Notes: generated from the sequence alone by a model not told the origin. A stretch of DNA of 64,000 bases from Hypomyces perniciosus (GCA_008477525.1 SPDT01000006.1:2817501-2881500), one strand, 5' to 3'. Positions 21,333 through 33,672 are shown, numbered from the stretch's first letter. A program made the numbers and translations.

Positions 21333-21834
21333 TATGGCGTCCTTGGCTCAATCTAGTCCAACGACCAGATCGTATCGAAGCAAAATGTGTTCTTAGAAAA
21401 GGCACACGAGAGAGCGCTGGCGCCCTGGTCGCAGGCGCGCAAGTCGAATAGATAGGTACACTTGGAAAATGAAAGAAAAAAAAGTGACGTTCAGGCGTTG
21501 AAAGAATTCCCCGAGTAGCACATGGTTGAAGCCGCGGGGTGTCTCTTCAGCGCGTTTAGTGGATTTACAGGCGTTGTCATGGTGAAGCTGGGGCAGATGC
21601 ACTGCTAACAAAGCCTGCCGTTCAGCAATACAGCGGGGGTACTTGTAGCTGCCCAATGGCGCTCGGCGTCACAGTGCGAGCCAACAATAAAGTCACCACA
21701 CCCAGCTTGGCCAGGTACATGCACTTCGCTGACAAGGGTCAAATCTTATCAGCATCACAAGCCTCACAAACAAACCTCACAGCAAAGGACCTCCACGACA
21801 AAGCAACGCACCGCCACCACCACATCACTAAACC
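21333..21834. promoter_or_regulatory. divergent promoter region, rad60 / lsm6
   Basis: 502 bp between two start codons that point outward. I see no TATA box or repeat. Confidence 0.5.
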
Positions 21835-22203
21835 ATGGAGAACGGCAACATCACACAAGGCGAGGGCAAGGACCCTTCAAGCTTCCTGAGCGATATCATC
21901 GGCAATTCCGTCATCGTGAAGCTCAACTCTGGCGTTGTCTACAAAGGTGAGTGGGAGAAAGCTCATTCAGCGGGGTTATGCCAGGTGTCGTTCAACCAGC
22001 TCACGCCAGAACAGGCGAACTGCAGTCTGTGGACGGATACATGAACATTGCGCTGGAGAAGACGGAGGAGTACGTCAATGGGGTCAAGCGGAGGGAGTAT
22101 GGCGATGCCTTTGTTCGCGGCAACAATGGTAAGTGAGCTGGAGGCGTCTGATGGATCTTGAGGCTAACTCTGAGCAGTCATGTATATCTCGGCGGACTCA
22201 TAA
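21835..22203 (+). CDS. lsm6: U6 snRNA-associated Sm-like protein LSm6
   Basis: 83 aa in three exons: 21835-21946, 22015-22128 and 22178-22203. Introns are 68 nt (GTGAGT...ACAG) and 49 nt (GTAAGT, GCTAAC branch site, GCAG). The product has both Sm motifs: F-L-S-D-I-I-G with V-K-L-N-S-G-V-V-Y-K-G, then D-G-Y-M-N-I-A-L and R-G-N-N-V-M-Y-I. LSm6 is part of the LSm2-8 ring on U6 snRNA in the nucleus and the LSm1-7 ring for mRNA decay in the cytoplasm. The last exon codes for only the end of Sm2 and the tail. Confidence 0.95.
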
Positions 22204-22343
22204 GAAATGAATGAACCATGACTTTCTCGCGTTTTGAAAGTTATCTCTCTCCCTATGCATCATTCTACGTGTTTCTATGAAAGGCGTAGCTCTACCTGGT
22301 GACTTGGTTGCAACACCCTTGACATATTCAGCTCTCACGACGA

Positions 22344-23303
22344 TTACAGCCTTGATGTCCAAGCAAAATACGTCACGCCATGAACCGCCACCTCTCCTTT
22401 GTCATTAAATTCCCCTTGACCTTCTCTTACAGCCTCATCAAAGAGCTTTCTAAAGGCCACCCTCTCTTCACCCACCAACGTATAGACATGGCTGAGGGTG
22501 TTTACTCGATCCCACAAGGCATCCTTGCTCAACCACACAGTCCACGGGAGCTTATCCTCCTCCAGAGGTGTCGAGAACAAGGGCTCAGATTGGCGACCAA
22601 AGACTTGCGACCAAGCATCATGTCGGAATCGTGGTGGGCCAAAGTCCTCTAGCTTCAGGAGGCGTTCCTTCAACGCCTGCTCCCATTTACTGGTCGCCGT
22701 CCATCGTGCGGGTTGATTATCTGTTCAGCTCAGACAAGTCGTTAGCTCAAGGCTCTCCAGAGAGACCAAGGATGATGATTCAATCACTAACAATCCTCAA
22801 CATTCCAGATTATAGCGAGTTTACCCCCTGGCTTGAGAACACGACGAATCTCCTCCAGCGCCTTCTCGTTCGCAAACCTTGATCACCATCAGTCAGTCCA
22901 CATACAACAACAAAAAGACATACTCATGCACTTCAACCTACCAGTGAAATGCCTGCGCCGCAACAACCCCATCCGCCCACCCATCCTCAACCCCAATGCT
23001 CTCCGCCGTCCCGTCTCTCACCTCCACAGCCGTCAAACCCTTCGCCGCCAACGTCTCCCTCATCGACGCCGTGGGCTCTACCGCCAACACCTCATACTGC
23101 TCCTCCCTCGCCGCCAGCAGCTCCGTGAACTTGCCCGTTCCCGCTGCGAGATCGATGATCTTCGCTTTGGGCTTGTTTGTCAAATCCAAGTGGTTCAGCA
23201 GGCTGTGGACGGCCTCTGGTGGGTAGGACGGTCGGTGGGCGTCGTAGGCTTGGGCATCTTTGAAGCCGGTTGATGAGGCCTGTAGGTATGCAACACTCGC
23301 CAT
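22344..23303 (-). CDS. class I SAM-dependent methyltransferase
   Basis: 274 aa in three exons: 23303-22942, 22877-22792 and 22720-22344. Introns are 64 nt (GTAGGT...CAAG) and 71 nt (GTTAGT...ACAG). The spliced protein has the SAM motif I-I-D-L-A-A-G-T-G-K-F-T (about 48-59), the acidic E-P end of strand 2, A-Q-A-F-H-W, then E-I-R-R-V-L-K-P-G-G and I-I-W-N-V-E-D-Y-N across the second junction. This is the Methyltransferase 11 type found in fungal small-molecule methyltransferases; the substrate is unknown. It is convergent with LSM6, with stop codons about 140 bp apart. Confidence 0.9.
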
Positions 23304-23772
23304 TTTAGGTTCTTTTTTGTAGACAACAACTATTGTTTAGCAAGTTAAAGACATGAAATAGACTGTCGAGAGGGTTATATGTGGTGATAATGCAACTTCA
23401 AGCTTATAAATGCGAATGTCCGATGTGAGCTCCGTCGTATTCCCGAACTGGAGTGGGTGTAGCCTATTATCCAAGCGCCGAAGACGGGGTTCGTCGATTG
23501 TCGCCATTTACGGACTATCTGACAGAATACGCGGGGATCTACGGAGTACTACTCCATATCATACACGACTTCGAAAGACATAGACAGGGATGTATTACTG
23601 GAGGAGCACTAGGTAGTAGTAATGTACTAGTCGTTTTCATCATTTCTAAATATGGCAATGCAACTAACAAGCTTTCTCATACTTATCTCTGAAGATGGCT
23701 ATTTCATAAACTCATAAACGGCGTGAAACAAACATTAAGATGGCTAACACCTGGCATCCATCTTGGATAAAA
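23304..23772. other. 469-bp gap, no gene seen
   Basis: It contains the methyltransferase promoter on the minus strand and one TACGGAGTA motif copy near 23542. No other feature is visible. Confidence 0.5.
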
Positions 23773-24724
23773 CTATCGATGCGATTTCTTTTGTAGCTTG
23801 GAATGCCTGGACTTCTTTTTCCGTCCAGACGGGGTCTCTGCATCCGAGCTGCTGTAGTCATAGTCCCAAGTTGCAACTGGAAGGACATCGTAGATGCCGT
23901 TCGAGTTCGTTCTCATATCAAGATACGCCTGTGCCGGGCCAGTTGGGCGAGACAACATCGGCTGTGTGCTGGCGTAGGAGTTCCTCGAGTGAGTCGCTAG
24001 ATCGATAACTGAGGAAGCCATGCTTCCTCGGTTTGCCGACATGGCAGAGGAGCCGCGGGAAGTCATGTCGCGAGCATTACTTCGGCGTTGGTCTTCGCGC
24101 AGCCCAGTGGGCACATAAGAGTTGAGGTAGCGGGTATGTGGTGGGAGTTGTTCATTATTCAAGTCAAGATCGTCGGGTGTCATCGATGTTGAGAATCTAG
24201 CACCAGTTGTCGTCCGCGCTGGAGGAGATGAGGAGGCGGGTTGGTTGGCGATTTCCATCGACGCATGGTATGATCGTTGTTCATCGAAGCTGTGGTCCAC
24301 GGATTTCCCTTTTGCTTTGGACGACTCTGTCGAGTCGACGAGTGTGTTGGACAAAGCGACCTGGCTGGACTCGGGCGTATTAGACCTCGATATCCAGATC
24401 CCCTCAACTTCGACGCCGCTCTGGATTGCGCGCACCCCAAAGGGAATGTCGGTGATGCTGCGAGCGTTGATACCGCAGTGTCGCATCTCGGCAAGTCGCA
24501 CGCGGCGTTCTTCGTCTACCAATTCGAGGCGTTGGATTCTTCGATTGGTCCACCATAACCTGACGAAACCGAAAACGAAGACGAGAAGGATACAACAGGC
24601 CAGGACCTGTCGGGGATGGTAAGTCAAAGTTGAAAATAGCTCGGAAGAAGGAGATGAGGGTGTATAGTCGACTTACAAAGGTCATTGTCTGCCATAGCTC
24701 CCACCCAATGAAGAAGACCGCCAT
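23773..24724 (-). CDS. conserved fungal membrane protein, unknown function
   Basis: 293 aa in two exons: 24724-24677 encodes M-A-V-F-F-I-G-W-E-L-W-Q-T-M-T-F, then 24606-23773 after a 70-nt intron (GTAAGT...ACAG). The join makes one long hydrophobic segment at about 10-35, then a basic W-W-T-N-R-R-I-Q-R and a charged helix. I-P-F-G-V-R-A-I-Q-S-G-V-E-V-E-G-I-W-I-S-R is the conserved core. The remaining two thirds are serine-rich and look disordered, with a basic tail. A type I or signal-anchor membrane protein is likely; no activity can be assigned. Confidence 0.82.
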
Positions 24725-27700
24725 GTTGAGGGTTGACTTTTCGATTCGTAGGAACAATCTCGATGCCCTATAAGCGGTCTGGTAGAAAACGTTGATACTT
24801 TTCCAAGGGTCGAAGGGCCTAAACGACGGCGTGGCAATGGTCCTCCAAAAGAGAAGAAAAAATTGAGCGAGAGACTGGGCTGTATGTGTATTGTATGTAT
24901 GTGAACGAGTGAAAGAACGAACGGTAGAGCCTGAAGGTGGCTCGAGAGCGATCCACGTGGCGGCCGTGAATACTACCTACCTATTCAAAGGCAGAGGGGA
25001 GAATCAAGACTCAGGAGCGACACGCTGGGGATGCCCAAGATGTGAGCCAAGAGCGAGTGGCACCTGGCCAGAGGTTACATGTAGTATTAGTATTAGTATT
25101 AGTATTAGTAGTACTCCGTACTCCGTCTAGCACTCCGTGCCAGCATAAAGGTGGCGGGTATCTCTCCATTTTGCCGTCAGTTCTTTTTTTATCACAAAAG
25201 GGCTCCAGCATGGTTGCCGACGCTGTGGGGGGTGAAGGGGGTGAAGGGATGGATCGGATAGCCTCATGCATGCACCTTGCTTGAGATGGTAGGTGATGCG
25301 ATTGTAGTTGTGTGGTTGGATACCGTTGCGAGCCAAAACCCACACAGGTCATCGATACATGTGCCGGATACCACCTCGTGCTCGTATTAGTAGATCCGGC
25401 TTTTTTTTAGCAGAGAGATGTAACGTCTCTGAGAAAACGGCCCAATGAAAAAAAAAATTGAAAAAAAAAAGGGAGTTTCTGTTACCAAAATCGGACCGAG
25501 CCGCCTGGAGGACATCGCATCTAGATCATGATCTCCAGGAGGCAGACTGTGGCTTCGCTTCTTGACCCCTGAAAGGGAGGCTGCGTGCACTGTGTCATGT
25601 TGAGAAGGGGAAATCCACCACCAAGAGGCGTCACACAGAAAAAAGAGATTTCATAAATTCGTAATCACTATGCCCATTGCTCACTGCTTGCTGCTCGTTG
25701 CTCACTCACAGAGTCACACGCCTTTGAAAGAAAACGCTTTGGGACCCGCCGGATACGAGCACATAGACTGATAGTCGTGCAGGTTCACAACGATGCATCG
25801 AACAGACCGGCGGACGGACACCTGCAGTTCAGTCCGCCCAAGAGTGGGCACAAACGCGTGTCGCCTGGGGTCCAATTTCGCATCCTGGTACTATTGGACC
25901 ATGACATTGACGCTCATTCTGCGTACAGGACAGGTTGAAGGGGAAAACGCTTCGTTTGCGATAAAGTCAAACAAAGAGAGGGGAGGGGGCCTTTCTAGAA
26001 GGTGGCGTGCCGACAGCATGTCAGACAATGTTGAACGCTTGTCCGGCTGAATCCTGAATCGTGCAGCGGATGGCCGAGTTGATTAGTCGTGAGTGGCTTA
26101 AGCGGGTGTGATTGGTTATTCAGCAGTACAACTCACTCATGGGTAAGTACTCTGTAGTACGAGTAGTCGTAGTAGTACTCCGTACATGGTATTTAAGCCT
26201 GATATCGTCATCTGTCCATGGCTTTTTGTTTTGTCTTGTCGTTTCGGTATTGCTCGTAATTGGCGCGAATAAACATTCGGGCTAGGCTGCCAAGCTGCCA
26301 AGCTGCCCTCCGATCTGCCCACATCGCCTACTATTGGCTGCGCAGCGAGCGCCCTGGAAAGGAGGGGGAGGGAGTGGAGTCAAGGAGTAGTACATGGTAG
26401 ATTGGCTGGTGTTTTCACCAACAGAGAATGGTAAAAAGACGTCTGTCCCTTTTGGACAAGGACTCAGAAAGGTGGTGTGTTTGGAGAATGGGGGGGATCA
26501 AGGCGTTTTAACGGCAACTACGTAGCACTTATAGTATTTGGGGACTGTTCAAGTATTTTTAGCAAAGCGGCAACTATCGATCTGCATTCCAGCCGCAGTC
26601 TACATAGATTCAATAAGCTGAATCTGCCCGACATCACAAGGCTTGGGCGTCGTGCGTCGTGCGTGATGCTGGGCCCGATTTGCAGCGGTACCGCGAGGCG
26701 AGAGAGGCGGCACCATCAGGGCAAGAAAATGCAAATGCCAGCATAACCATGCCATGTGCTACGGCATCCTGACATATGTAGTAGTAGGACCTTCCACAAA
26801 TTATTTCCGTCTCCAAGGTCCGTGCTGCATGGATGGATGAAAATGCAGGGTGAGGTAATGGATAATTCCAGTACAGGGAAAACCCGCTGAACGAATTGCC
26901 GAGTTGGGAGCAAAGTGGTGTGGTGATGTGTGGTGTTGTTCAACCCGAACCCCGTTGGGTAATGCAGGATGACATGTATTAGCACTGTCTTGTTGGTTAT
27001 TGATTACTGTATAGACACAGTATTCCTTACAGTTTCTCAAACTGTAACTTCGTCATAGGTCGGTCGGAGGATTCCACTCCCGACAATGCGTCGCTTTTCC
27101 CCCCCTCTCGGACACTCCGTTCATCCACCGAATGAATTTCCGACGCAGGTAATCTTTTGGTGCCGAGGATAGGGCCTGCAAACGCAGAGGAACGCAGTGT
27201 ACGAAGTAAAGAGTGTACTTCGTACTCGTAAAGATGTAGGGTCAAGTTGGGTTGATATATGAGTGCTGCGCCAGCCCGCCAAGCCCACGGAGCTGAGCGA
27301 ATTCATCAGCCTCTGCGCCCTGGACAGACACAAGAGCGATCAATAGAGCAGGCGAAATAGAGAGGGCTGAACCACTTTGGCCAAAGGGATGCTCCTCCTT
27401 CTTGATCCGATGAGCTGACAATCTTTCCCCTCCACAGCCGAAGTCGTCCCATGAACGAATCCATGTTTAAATGTCAGCGTCGATCTAATATATACGTACC
27501 ATCTCATTTAGAGTAGTAGCCAAAGACCCATTCCCCCAATCCGGCACGCCTCGTCTGACATCTCGCAACTCTTTAACAGCCCCCCTGGGACCACTTCTTG
27601 TTTCCCCAGATTTCTTTTCTTTGCTTGAACTACTTTCTTGTACTCGTGCTCTCTCGAGTGCTCTCTATCCCCAATTGCTTCTTTATTGTCGCCACCATCT

Positions 27701-27808
27701 ACAGAGTACGGCCTTTTGATACGTCCTCCATTTCCTCTCCCTCGCGACTCGCCGCTGCTCCGCGTATCGTCTTTATTTCCGCCCGTCCCGCAGCCGCAAG
27801 CCGTCACA
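24725..27808. other. gene-free region of about 3.1 kb
   Basis: Only short frames without family signal are present. It holds an (ATTAGT)n run at 25083-25111 running into TACTCCGTACTCCGT, motif copies near 26150-26185 and 27200-27235, poly-A/T tracts near 25440-25470, and from about 27540 a C/T-rich leader for the next gene. Confidence 0.55.
25083..25111. repeat. (ATTAGT)n microsatellite
   Basis: Four to five tandem units, followed at once by two TACTCCGT motif copies. Confidence 0.85.
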
Positions 27809-28754
27809 ATGCCCATCCGAAACCCCTTTGCCCGCCGACCCGGTGTTGTGGTTACGACAGATGAAAATGTGCGACCGGGTCAAGATGGCACCCACCCAGG
27901 CTTTGAGCGCGTCGATACCGTGGGTTCCAAGGCCTCATCCATCTTGAGCATCCGCAGCGCCAAAAGTCAAGATACCGGCGAGTATAAGATGAGTGGTACG
28001 TGATGGCTGGCTGCCCCTAATGTGGGGATGATCTCTCACAAGACCAATTGGTTAACATCGTCTTGGCGAAACAGTCGTCAATGACAGCGGCGTCTATCTT
28101 CCAGTGAGTTTGCGGAGTTTCGCGATGCATTAGTGCAGCGGCTGATCGTCCGTGTGAGCAGCCATCACCACCACACGACAACGCCCGTTGGCCGCGCAAG
28201 TATCTATCGTCGCGGACGTCTACAGATACACGGAGCGACGTTGGTGACATTGAGCATTTCTCTATTTCTCGAGAGTCCTTTGACTCTTACAGGCGATCAT
28301 TTGTACGTTGCCATGCCTCTACCTTCTGACGTCTGGCCCTCGGGCCTACGTTTCCGCGACTCACGCGGATACGCCGGACTAACCATATTTCTGCTCCCAG
28401 GACATCTCAGCACGATCACCCATCAGTACACACGATGCACCTCCACGCCAAAGCCTTGACTCGGCTCTTTTCCCCCGCTTGCCTAGGTCGGCAATTGGTC
28501 GCAAGATGGAGTATCAGCCACCAACCGCCGAGGAAGGCTTCGAAGACGTGGGACTTGAGGATCAGAAGCAGCAGCCTCGGAAACGCGGATTCTTCTCCAA
28601 GTTGACCGAGACACAAGACAAAGACAAAGATTCGTCTGCAACCCAGCCAGCCGTTTCTCGATTTCTGATGCCCGGTCGCAAGAGGGGCCACAGCGGCCAA
28701 GGCTCTGAACTGGGAAGTATCGAGCAAGCCAAAGCGGCATCACCAGGCGAATGA
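27809..28754 (+). CDS. conserved fungal protein with four exons, unknown function
   Basis: 236 aa. Exons: 27809-27995, 28075-28103, 28162-28302 and 28401-28754; introns are 79, 58, 98 nt, all GT-AG. The 29-nt second exon codes for V-V-N-D-S-G-V-Y-L-P. The joined protein has E-Y-K-M-S-V-V-N-D-S-G-V-Y-L-P-P-S-P, a serine/arginine-rich middle (H-F-S-I-S-R-E-S-F-D-S-Y-R-R-S-F), and E-E-G-F-E-D-V-G-L-E-D followed by K-R-G-F-F-S-K-L. It belongs to a fungal family without a known role. It has no membrane segment and looks mostly disordered; the phosphosite-like serines suggest signalling or cortex work, which is inference. Confidence 0.82.
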
Positions 28755-29664
28755 ATGTTTCAACCACAATAACGACAGAGCTCCGACTTGCAACACTACC
28801 ACGTACATACTTTCAACTTGTGAGGAGTATCGGAGTTTTTCCTCGGGTCATGGGCATTTTTCAACCTTGCTTTGACGGCGTTTCGGATCATGCAATTATT
28901 AGACACACACTCGCTATTGCTGCATCCATTGGCAGGCAATTGTATAGAAACAGGGAACCCCCTCGCTTTGGTAAATTAGTACCTGAGAGGATGGCCATGT
29001 ATGAAGGCCGGCGAGCCTGGTGGGATCAAGGATGCAGGGCAACATGGGAAGCAACAAGACGACTTATTAATGATAATAACTTAGGCTTACGATCCCCATG
29101 TAGGATCGAAGATTAGTTGTATTTCACCATTTTACCCAAGTCTTCCGTACTGATATTACGTACGATGATAACCGGTTCAATGACTTGCAGAGGCTCAACT
29201 TCGAGACCCAGATGTCAGCTGATCTTAGCTTTTGAATGGGCAATCAAATAGTGACAAACTTATTTTGATTTATATCCAGAGAAAATAATCATCTCCCGTG
29301 GAAGATACGAATGGTGGCATTGTGTTAGTTGAGATACTTGGGGAATAGCCCGATTCCGGAGTTCGGTGCCGGCAAGCGCCGGCACAGAGGGTAAACGAGT
29401 AGTATGAAGCACGCCATTCCGGTCGCAACTCCGATGCGGCGTTATCAACTACTGCTCAGCCCAAGCGTATCAGTGACCCGAGTCCGACGTAGTAACCAAT
29501 CTGGTGTATAAATAATAAGAGCTTTGGATGTGCTTTGAGGATACGGTGGGTAGGTAGTCTTGATAGTTCTCATCAACGCCTTTGGATTAGATTGCCAGAC
29601 CTGGGGTAAGTGCTGACATATGCAACCCATCTTTGGCAGGCTGCGGCTAACGGGCGCAGAAAAC
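28755..29664. other. gene-free region upstream of the PLP enzyme
   Basis: 910 bp with no supported gene. It contains the 3' region of the preceding gene and the promoter of the next. An in-frame ATG at 29620 would add 15 residues to the PLP enzyme. Confidence 0.5.
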
Positions 29665-30942
29665 ATGGGGAACGAAGGATCAGACAAAGGGGCCATCCCT
29701 GACATCGCGACCCTGTCGCTCGCCTCACGGGCTGTCCATGCGGATGCTGGGCTCGATGATCATCCGGCCGTGGCGCCGGGCCTGCATACCAGCACGACCT
29801 TCCGGTACTCAAGCGACCCGGATAAGCTCGTGACCATCTCGGAACTCGAGGTGAGTTGCGCTGAGTGGGAAGATGTGCGCGCCTTGGGTTTAACACGCTC
29901 CTCATCGTAGCCCAAGGACCTTCCTCCTGACTTCTTTGTTTACTCCCGCTTTACAAGCCCGAACCAGGACCGCCTCGAGGCTATCCTCACCTCGATTCTC
30001 GGCGGGCGGGCTATCGCTTACGGCTCTGGCCTGGCTGCCTTCCATGCCATGCTCGTGCGCCTGAACCCCAAGCGCATTGCCATCGGCGACGGCTATCACG
30101 GCTGCCACGACGTTGTCAAGTTGCTATCCCGCCTAACAGGCCTGAAGATGCTGCCCCTGGACTGCGACCCTTCGGAGCTCGGGCCGGGCGACGTCGTCCA
30201 CGTTGAAACGCCATGGAATCCCACCGGCGAGGCTCGCAATTTGCAGTTCTACGCTGACAAGGCCCACAAGGCCGGCGCGTACTTGACCGTGGACGCTACC
30301 TTTGCGCCGCCGCCGCTGCAGGACCCCTTTGCCTTTGGCGCTGACATTGTTATGCATAGCGGAACCAAGTATTTCGGCGGACACTCGGACATGTTGTGTG
30401 GTGTGCTAGCTGTTAACCCGAAGCACGAGAACTGGGCCAAGGGGTTGATACTGGACCGCCTGGTTCTGGGTTCTAACATTGGTAACTTGGAAGGATGGCT
30501 GGGCATGCGTTCCCTGCGGACACTGGAGCTGCGTGTTACCCGCCAGAGCACCTCGGCTACGGAGATGGTCGCGTGGTTGGTGAGCCAGCTCCAGGACCCG
30601 AACACTGTGGTGAGCCAGACGGTGGATAAGGTCTTGCACGCGAGTGTACAGCCCGAGGCGGCGGAGGAGGGCAGTTGGCTGCGGAAGCAGATGCCCAACG
30701 GCTATGGCCCCGTCTTTTCGATTCTCCTGAAGGAAAAGGAGTGGGCGAAGAGGCTGCCGAGCAAGTTGCGCTTGTTCCAGCATGCGACGAGTTTGGGAGG
30801 CGTGGAATCGTTGATTGAGTGGCGCGCGATGACGGATCCGGTTGTTGATCCGAGGTTGGTGAGGGTGAGTATTGGTGTGGAGGGATTGGAGGATTTGAAG
30901 CAGGATGTGCAGCAGGGACTGGAGGCGCTGTTGAAGGAATAG
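29665..30942 (+). CDS. PLP-dependent Cys/Met metabolism enzyme (cystathionine gamma-synthase-like)
   Basis: 405 aa in two exons, 29665-29850 and 29911-30942, with a 60-nt intron (GTGAGT...GTAG). Fold-type I PLP enzyme: F-F-V-Y-S-R-F-T-S-P-N substrate/PLP region, A-Y-G-S-G-L-A-A-F phosphate loop, T-P-W-N-P-T-G, the PLP ring aspartate in V-D-A-T-F, and the Schiff-base lysine in H-S-G-T-K-Y-F-G-G-H-S-D. The family makes or breaks C-S or C-C bonds at the gamma carbon of homoserine or cysteine derivatives. This branch also occurs in fungal secondary metabolism, so the substrate is open. It lies 1.6 kb from a terpene synthase. The ATG at 29665 is preferred; 29620 is possible. Confidence 0.87.
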
Positions 30943-31484
30943 ATATATATATATGAGTTCCCTGGGGAAAAGCCGAGTCAATGCACGGCATACATACATA
31001 TATACATAAGGTATGGGTATAGAGGAATAAACGGCCGATGACACTTGCCATTGCCCTGGGCAAAACCCTCTGTTCCACATCACAGATCATATTGTTGATT
31101 CAAGAGCGCAGTTGAGTACTCCGTATGACAGACAATGACAGGACAGCAACAATACAATACGAAGTCGCATTTTGATGCCAAGGGCCAAGGCGTACTACTA
31201 CCTAGTAGCTAATACAGTGGGTTTTACTAGGCCGTTGCGCTAGCCCCTGGCGGCCACCCACTGACATGCCGCGAAACCTCATCAAACGTTCTAGAGCGTC
31301 GTCTCGAGACCCTTGATCTTGACACTTTCACCATCTTCCCAACTCGGCCCTCTACAACCAAAGATTTCGCAAAGCATGCCAGCAGGCGACACATTCCTCG
31401 GCAGAGTCGTCGTCCTACGCTGCTGCTTCTGCTCTTGAGGAGGAAGAGAGAGAGAGACAGAGCTCCCAAACCTCAAATGTCCCG
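30943..31484. other. gap between PLP enzyme and deacetylase
   Basis: 542 bp. It starts with an (AT)n run just after the PLP stop, has a TACTCCGTA motif at 31117-31125, and ends in the promoter of the deacetylase. No gene is visible. Confidence 0.5.
31026..31031 (+). terminator. AATAAA polyadenylation-type signal
   Basis: An exact AATAAA 84 nt after the stop of the PLP enzyme gene. Confidence 0.4.
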
Positions 31485-32291
31485 ATGCTGCGACTCAATC
31501 TCTTCCGCCTGCCGACCACGCTGCGGCGAAGGGTCAGACGGAACCGCTTGGCCATGCAGCTCCTCCTAATCGCCCTGGCCGTCCTCCTCGTCGCCCCCAT
31601 CTTCTCTATTTACTGCGTCTACAAGCCCCCGCGCTTCCTCATCAGCTACCTACGCGCCAGGTTCCCCGACGTGCTGTTCGAGGTGACCACCACCGAGAAG
31701 ATCATTGCCCTGTCCATCGACGATGCCCCGTCACCGCATACCAACGAGATCATGCAGGTGCTGCGCGAGAACGATGCACACGGTACCTTTTTTGTCATAG
31801 GTGATCAGGTGGAGGGTCGGGAGGAGACACTGCAGACACTGGTTGCACAGGGCCACGAGCTGGCTAACCACGCCATGCACGACGAGCCGTCCAATTCGCT
31901 GAACAACGACGAGCTGGAGAAGCAGGTTTTGGAAGTCAAGGAGAAGCTCGTCAAGGCATACGAGGCGGAGAAGAAGATCCTGCCGAATAATTACTTCCGC
32001 CCCGGGTCGGGCATGTTCAACCGCAGGATGCGTGACCTGCTGGGCAACAGAGGCTTTCGTATTGTTCTGGGGAGCATCTACCCTCACGACCCTCAGATTC
32101 ATTATCCTTCTGTCAATGCCAGACATATACTGAGTATGGCTCACCCTGGCGCCATTATAATATGCCACGACAGGAGAGGGTGGACGGTACCGATGCTACG
32201 CATAGTTTTGCCCGAGCTGAAGAAGCGAGGATACAAGATTGTCACCATTACAGACCTTGTGACAACGGTCGAACCATTGGGTGGTCGATGA
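31485..32291 (+). CDS. membrane-anchored polysaccharide deacetylase (CE4)
   Basis: Intronless 268 aa. After a basic N-terminus (R-R-R-V-R-R-N-R) a hydrophobic segment at about 24-46 anchors the protein with the catalytic part outside or in the lumen. NodB domain motifs: S-I-D-D-A-P (motif 1; both aspartates present, S-I in place of the usual T-F), H-E-L-A-N-H-A-M-H-D (motif 2, metal histidines), F-R-P-G-S-G (motif 3), and I-I-C-H-D-R-R-G (motif 5 region). Members remove acetyl from chitin oligomers or other N-acetyl glycans of the cell wall. It is shorter than most secreted chitin deacetylases. It is convergent with the terpene synthase gene. Confidence 0.87.
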   Translation: MLRLNLFRLPTTLRRRVRRNRLAMQLLLIALAVLLVAPIFSIYCVYKPPRFLISYLRARFPDVLFEVTTTEKIIALSIDDAPSPHTNEIMQVLRENDAHGTFFVIGDQVEGREETLQTLVAQGHELANHAMHDEPSNSLNNDELEKQVLEVKEKLVKAYEAEKKILPNNYFRPGSGMFNRRMRDLLGNRGFRIVLGSIYPHDPQIHYPSVNARHILSMAHPGAIIICHDRRGWTVPMLRIVLPELKKRGYKIVTITDLVTTVEPLGGR

Positions 32292-32440
32292 CAATGAGAC
32301 GGAAACTTTTGGCGAGGGCAAAAGACGAAACTAGGTCATGGTTTGGTGGCCCATAGGGGGACCATTCATTACACGCCTTCATAAATGTAGGCGGGCACAG
32401 ATCGGAGTTACACAATTGTTCGGGATAATGGTGGTGCAGG

Positions 32441-32446
32441 AATAAA
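32441..32446 (+). terminator. AATAAA polyadenylation-type signal
   Basis: An exact AATAAA 150 nt after the deacetylase stop, in the 239-bp gap before the convergent terpene synthase. Confidence 0.4.
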
Positions 32447-32530
32447 ATTATGCTATAGCTTGGGCATCGGAGTTGGGCACTCATTGGCAGTATAGGAAGT
32501 CATTCGCAGCAACAAGGGAGTGGGGAGCAA

Positions 32531-33672
32531 TCAGAGAATTATTTCTAGCGACCCATCCTCATGCATGAGCTGTGAGAGGTTGTAGCGAGGAGATTTGAGC
32601 CTGGTGTCTGTTAGCATATCTGTCTGTACACGTATAATTCCCCCTGTCGGAGTTGGGATACCCACGTATACTGGAGCGTTCCTGTGACAATCGCCCTGTA
32701 CCCGTCGACAACATCCCTTGTCAGGTTTAAAAGATTTCCGTCATTCAACGTCGCGTTAATAAGCTCCCCGGCCGCCTCGTCGAAGACGTGAACAGCATCA
32801 CGAAGCTTCTGGTAGATCTGAGCAACAATCTCATCCAGTGGCGTTTCTGGTGTGAGGAGCGCGGGTACGACGTTGATCACACACTCTGTCTTCAGTTCCT
32901 TCTTCAACGACAGGACGTCATTTAACAAGCTGAGCAGAATGCACACCTGCTTCCGCAGAATCTCGACCTGAGGCGACTCGGCAATGACAGAGGGTATGTC
33001 CTGGTTCATGGCAAACGAGATCAACGCGGCGAACATGCCACCACCAATAGTCCCCTCCCTCATGGCCATGTAGGCATCGTAGTCCGGCACTGTCTCGACT
33101 AGCCGCAGTTTCTGCTCAACCGCACAGGCGTTGATGTAGATGCTCGTCTGGTCAAACATGCGCCACCGGTCTGCAAGTGATGCTCCCCCTTCAGTGAACC
33201 GTCTCCCAAAGTCTAGGAACACAGCGTTGATCGCATCGGCCTGACCGCTGTCGTTGTTCGGCGCAGCTAGACCCAATGCTACCCTTACGAGGTCCAGTGT
33301 CTTTGCCCTCCACTCCTCGGCTTTGGCGAAGTCCTTGGATAAGTCGCCCTCATTCGTATGAACCGTGTCGTCCCAGCACATAATCCACACGGTAAAAAGC
33401 ACCAGGGCGTCGATTTCAGGCCGACGAGCAGTGGGATACAACAAGCAGGCCAGCAAGGCAATGTCATCACGCAGATGACGCTCAATGTGAGACAGCGAGG
33501 GGGAAGAAGCAGCGATATTCTGGATGGTCCGGGTGACGAGAGGCGCGAGTGATGGGTAGTGTCTATTGAGGCATGGCTCTGACCATGTCCGGAAGAGGGC
33601 TGTGAGATCTGGGATGCGGAGGGTCTGACCCTTTAGGGCGGCAATGACAGCGCCCTGGCCGAAGCTTGACAT
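32531..33672 (-). CDS. class I terpene synthase (sesquiterpene type)
   Basis: 358 aa in two exons: 33672-32666 and 32600-32531. The 65-nt intron (GTGGGT, GCTAAC branch site, CCAG) joins T-G-T-L-Q-Y-T to L-K-S-P-R-Y, restoring the C-terminal R-Y motif. Metal motifs are present: W-D-D-T-V-H at about 100-105 and the triad N-D-V-L-S-L-K-K-E with N251, S255 and E259. Class I cyclases ionise prenyl diphosphate, usually farnesyl diphosphate, in the cytosol. The length fits a single-domain fungal sesquiterpene synthase. Unspliced reading would end in an unrelated tail after a stop at 32611. The frame runs upstream of 33672 only to a GTG, so the ATG is chosen. The product is unknown. Confidence 0.9.

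Noticed and set aside
25793..26050. 85-aa plus-strand frame in the 3-kb gap
   Set aside because: It has no homology signal and atypical composition.
32611..32665. Readthrough C-terminus of the terpene synthase
   Set aside because: A GT-AG intron with a GCTAAC branch site here restores the conserved R-Y motif in the next exon.
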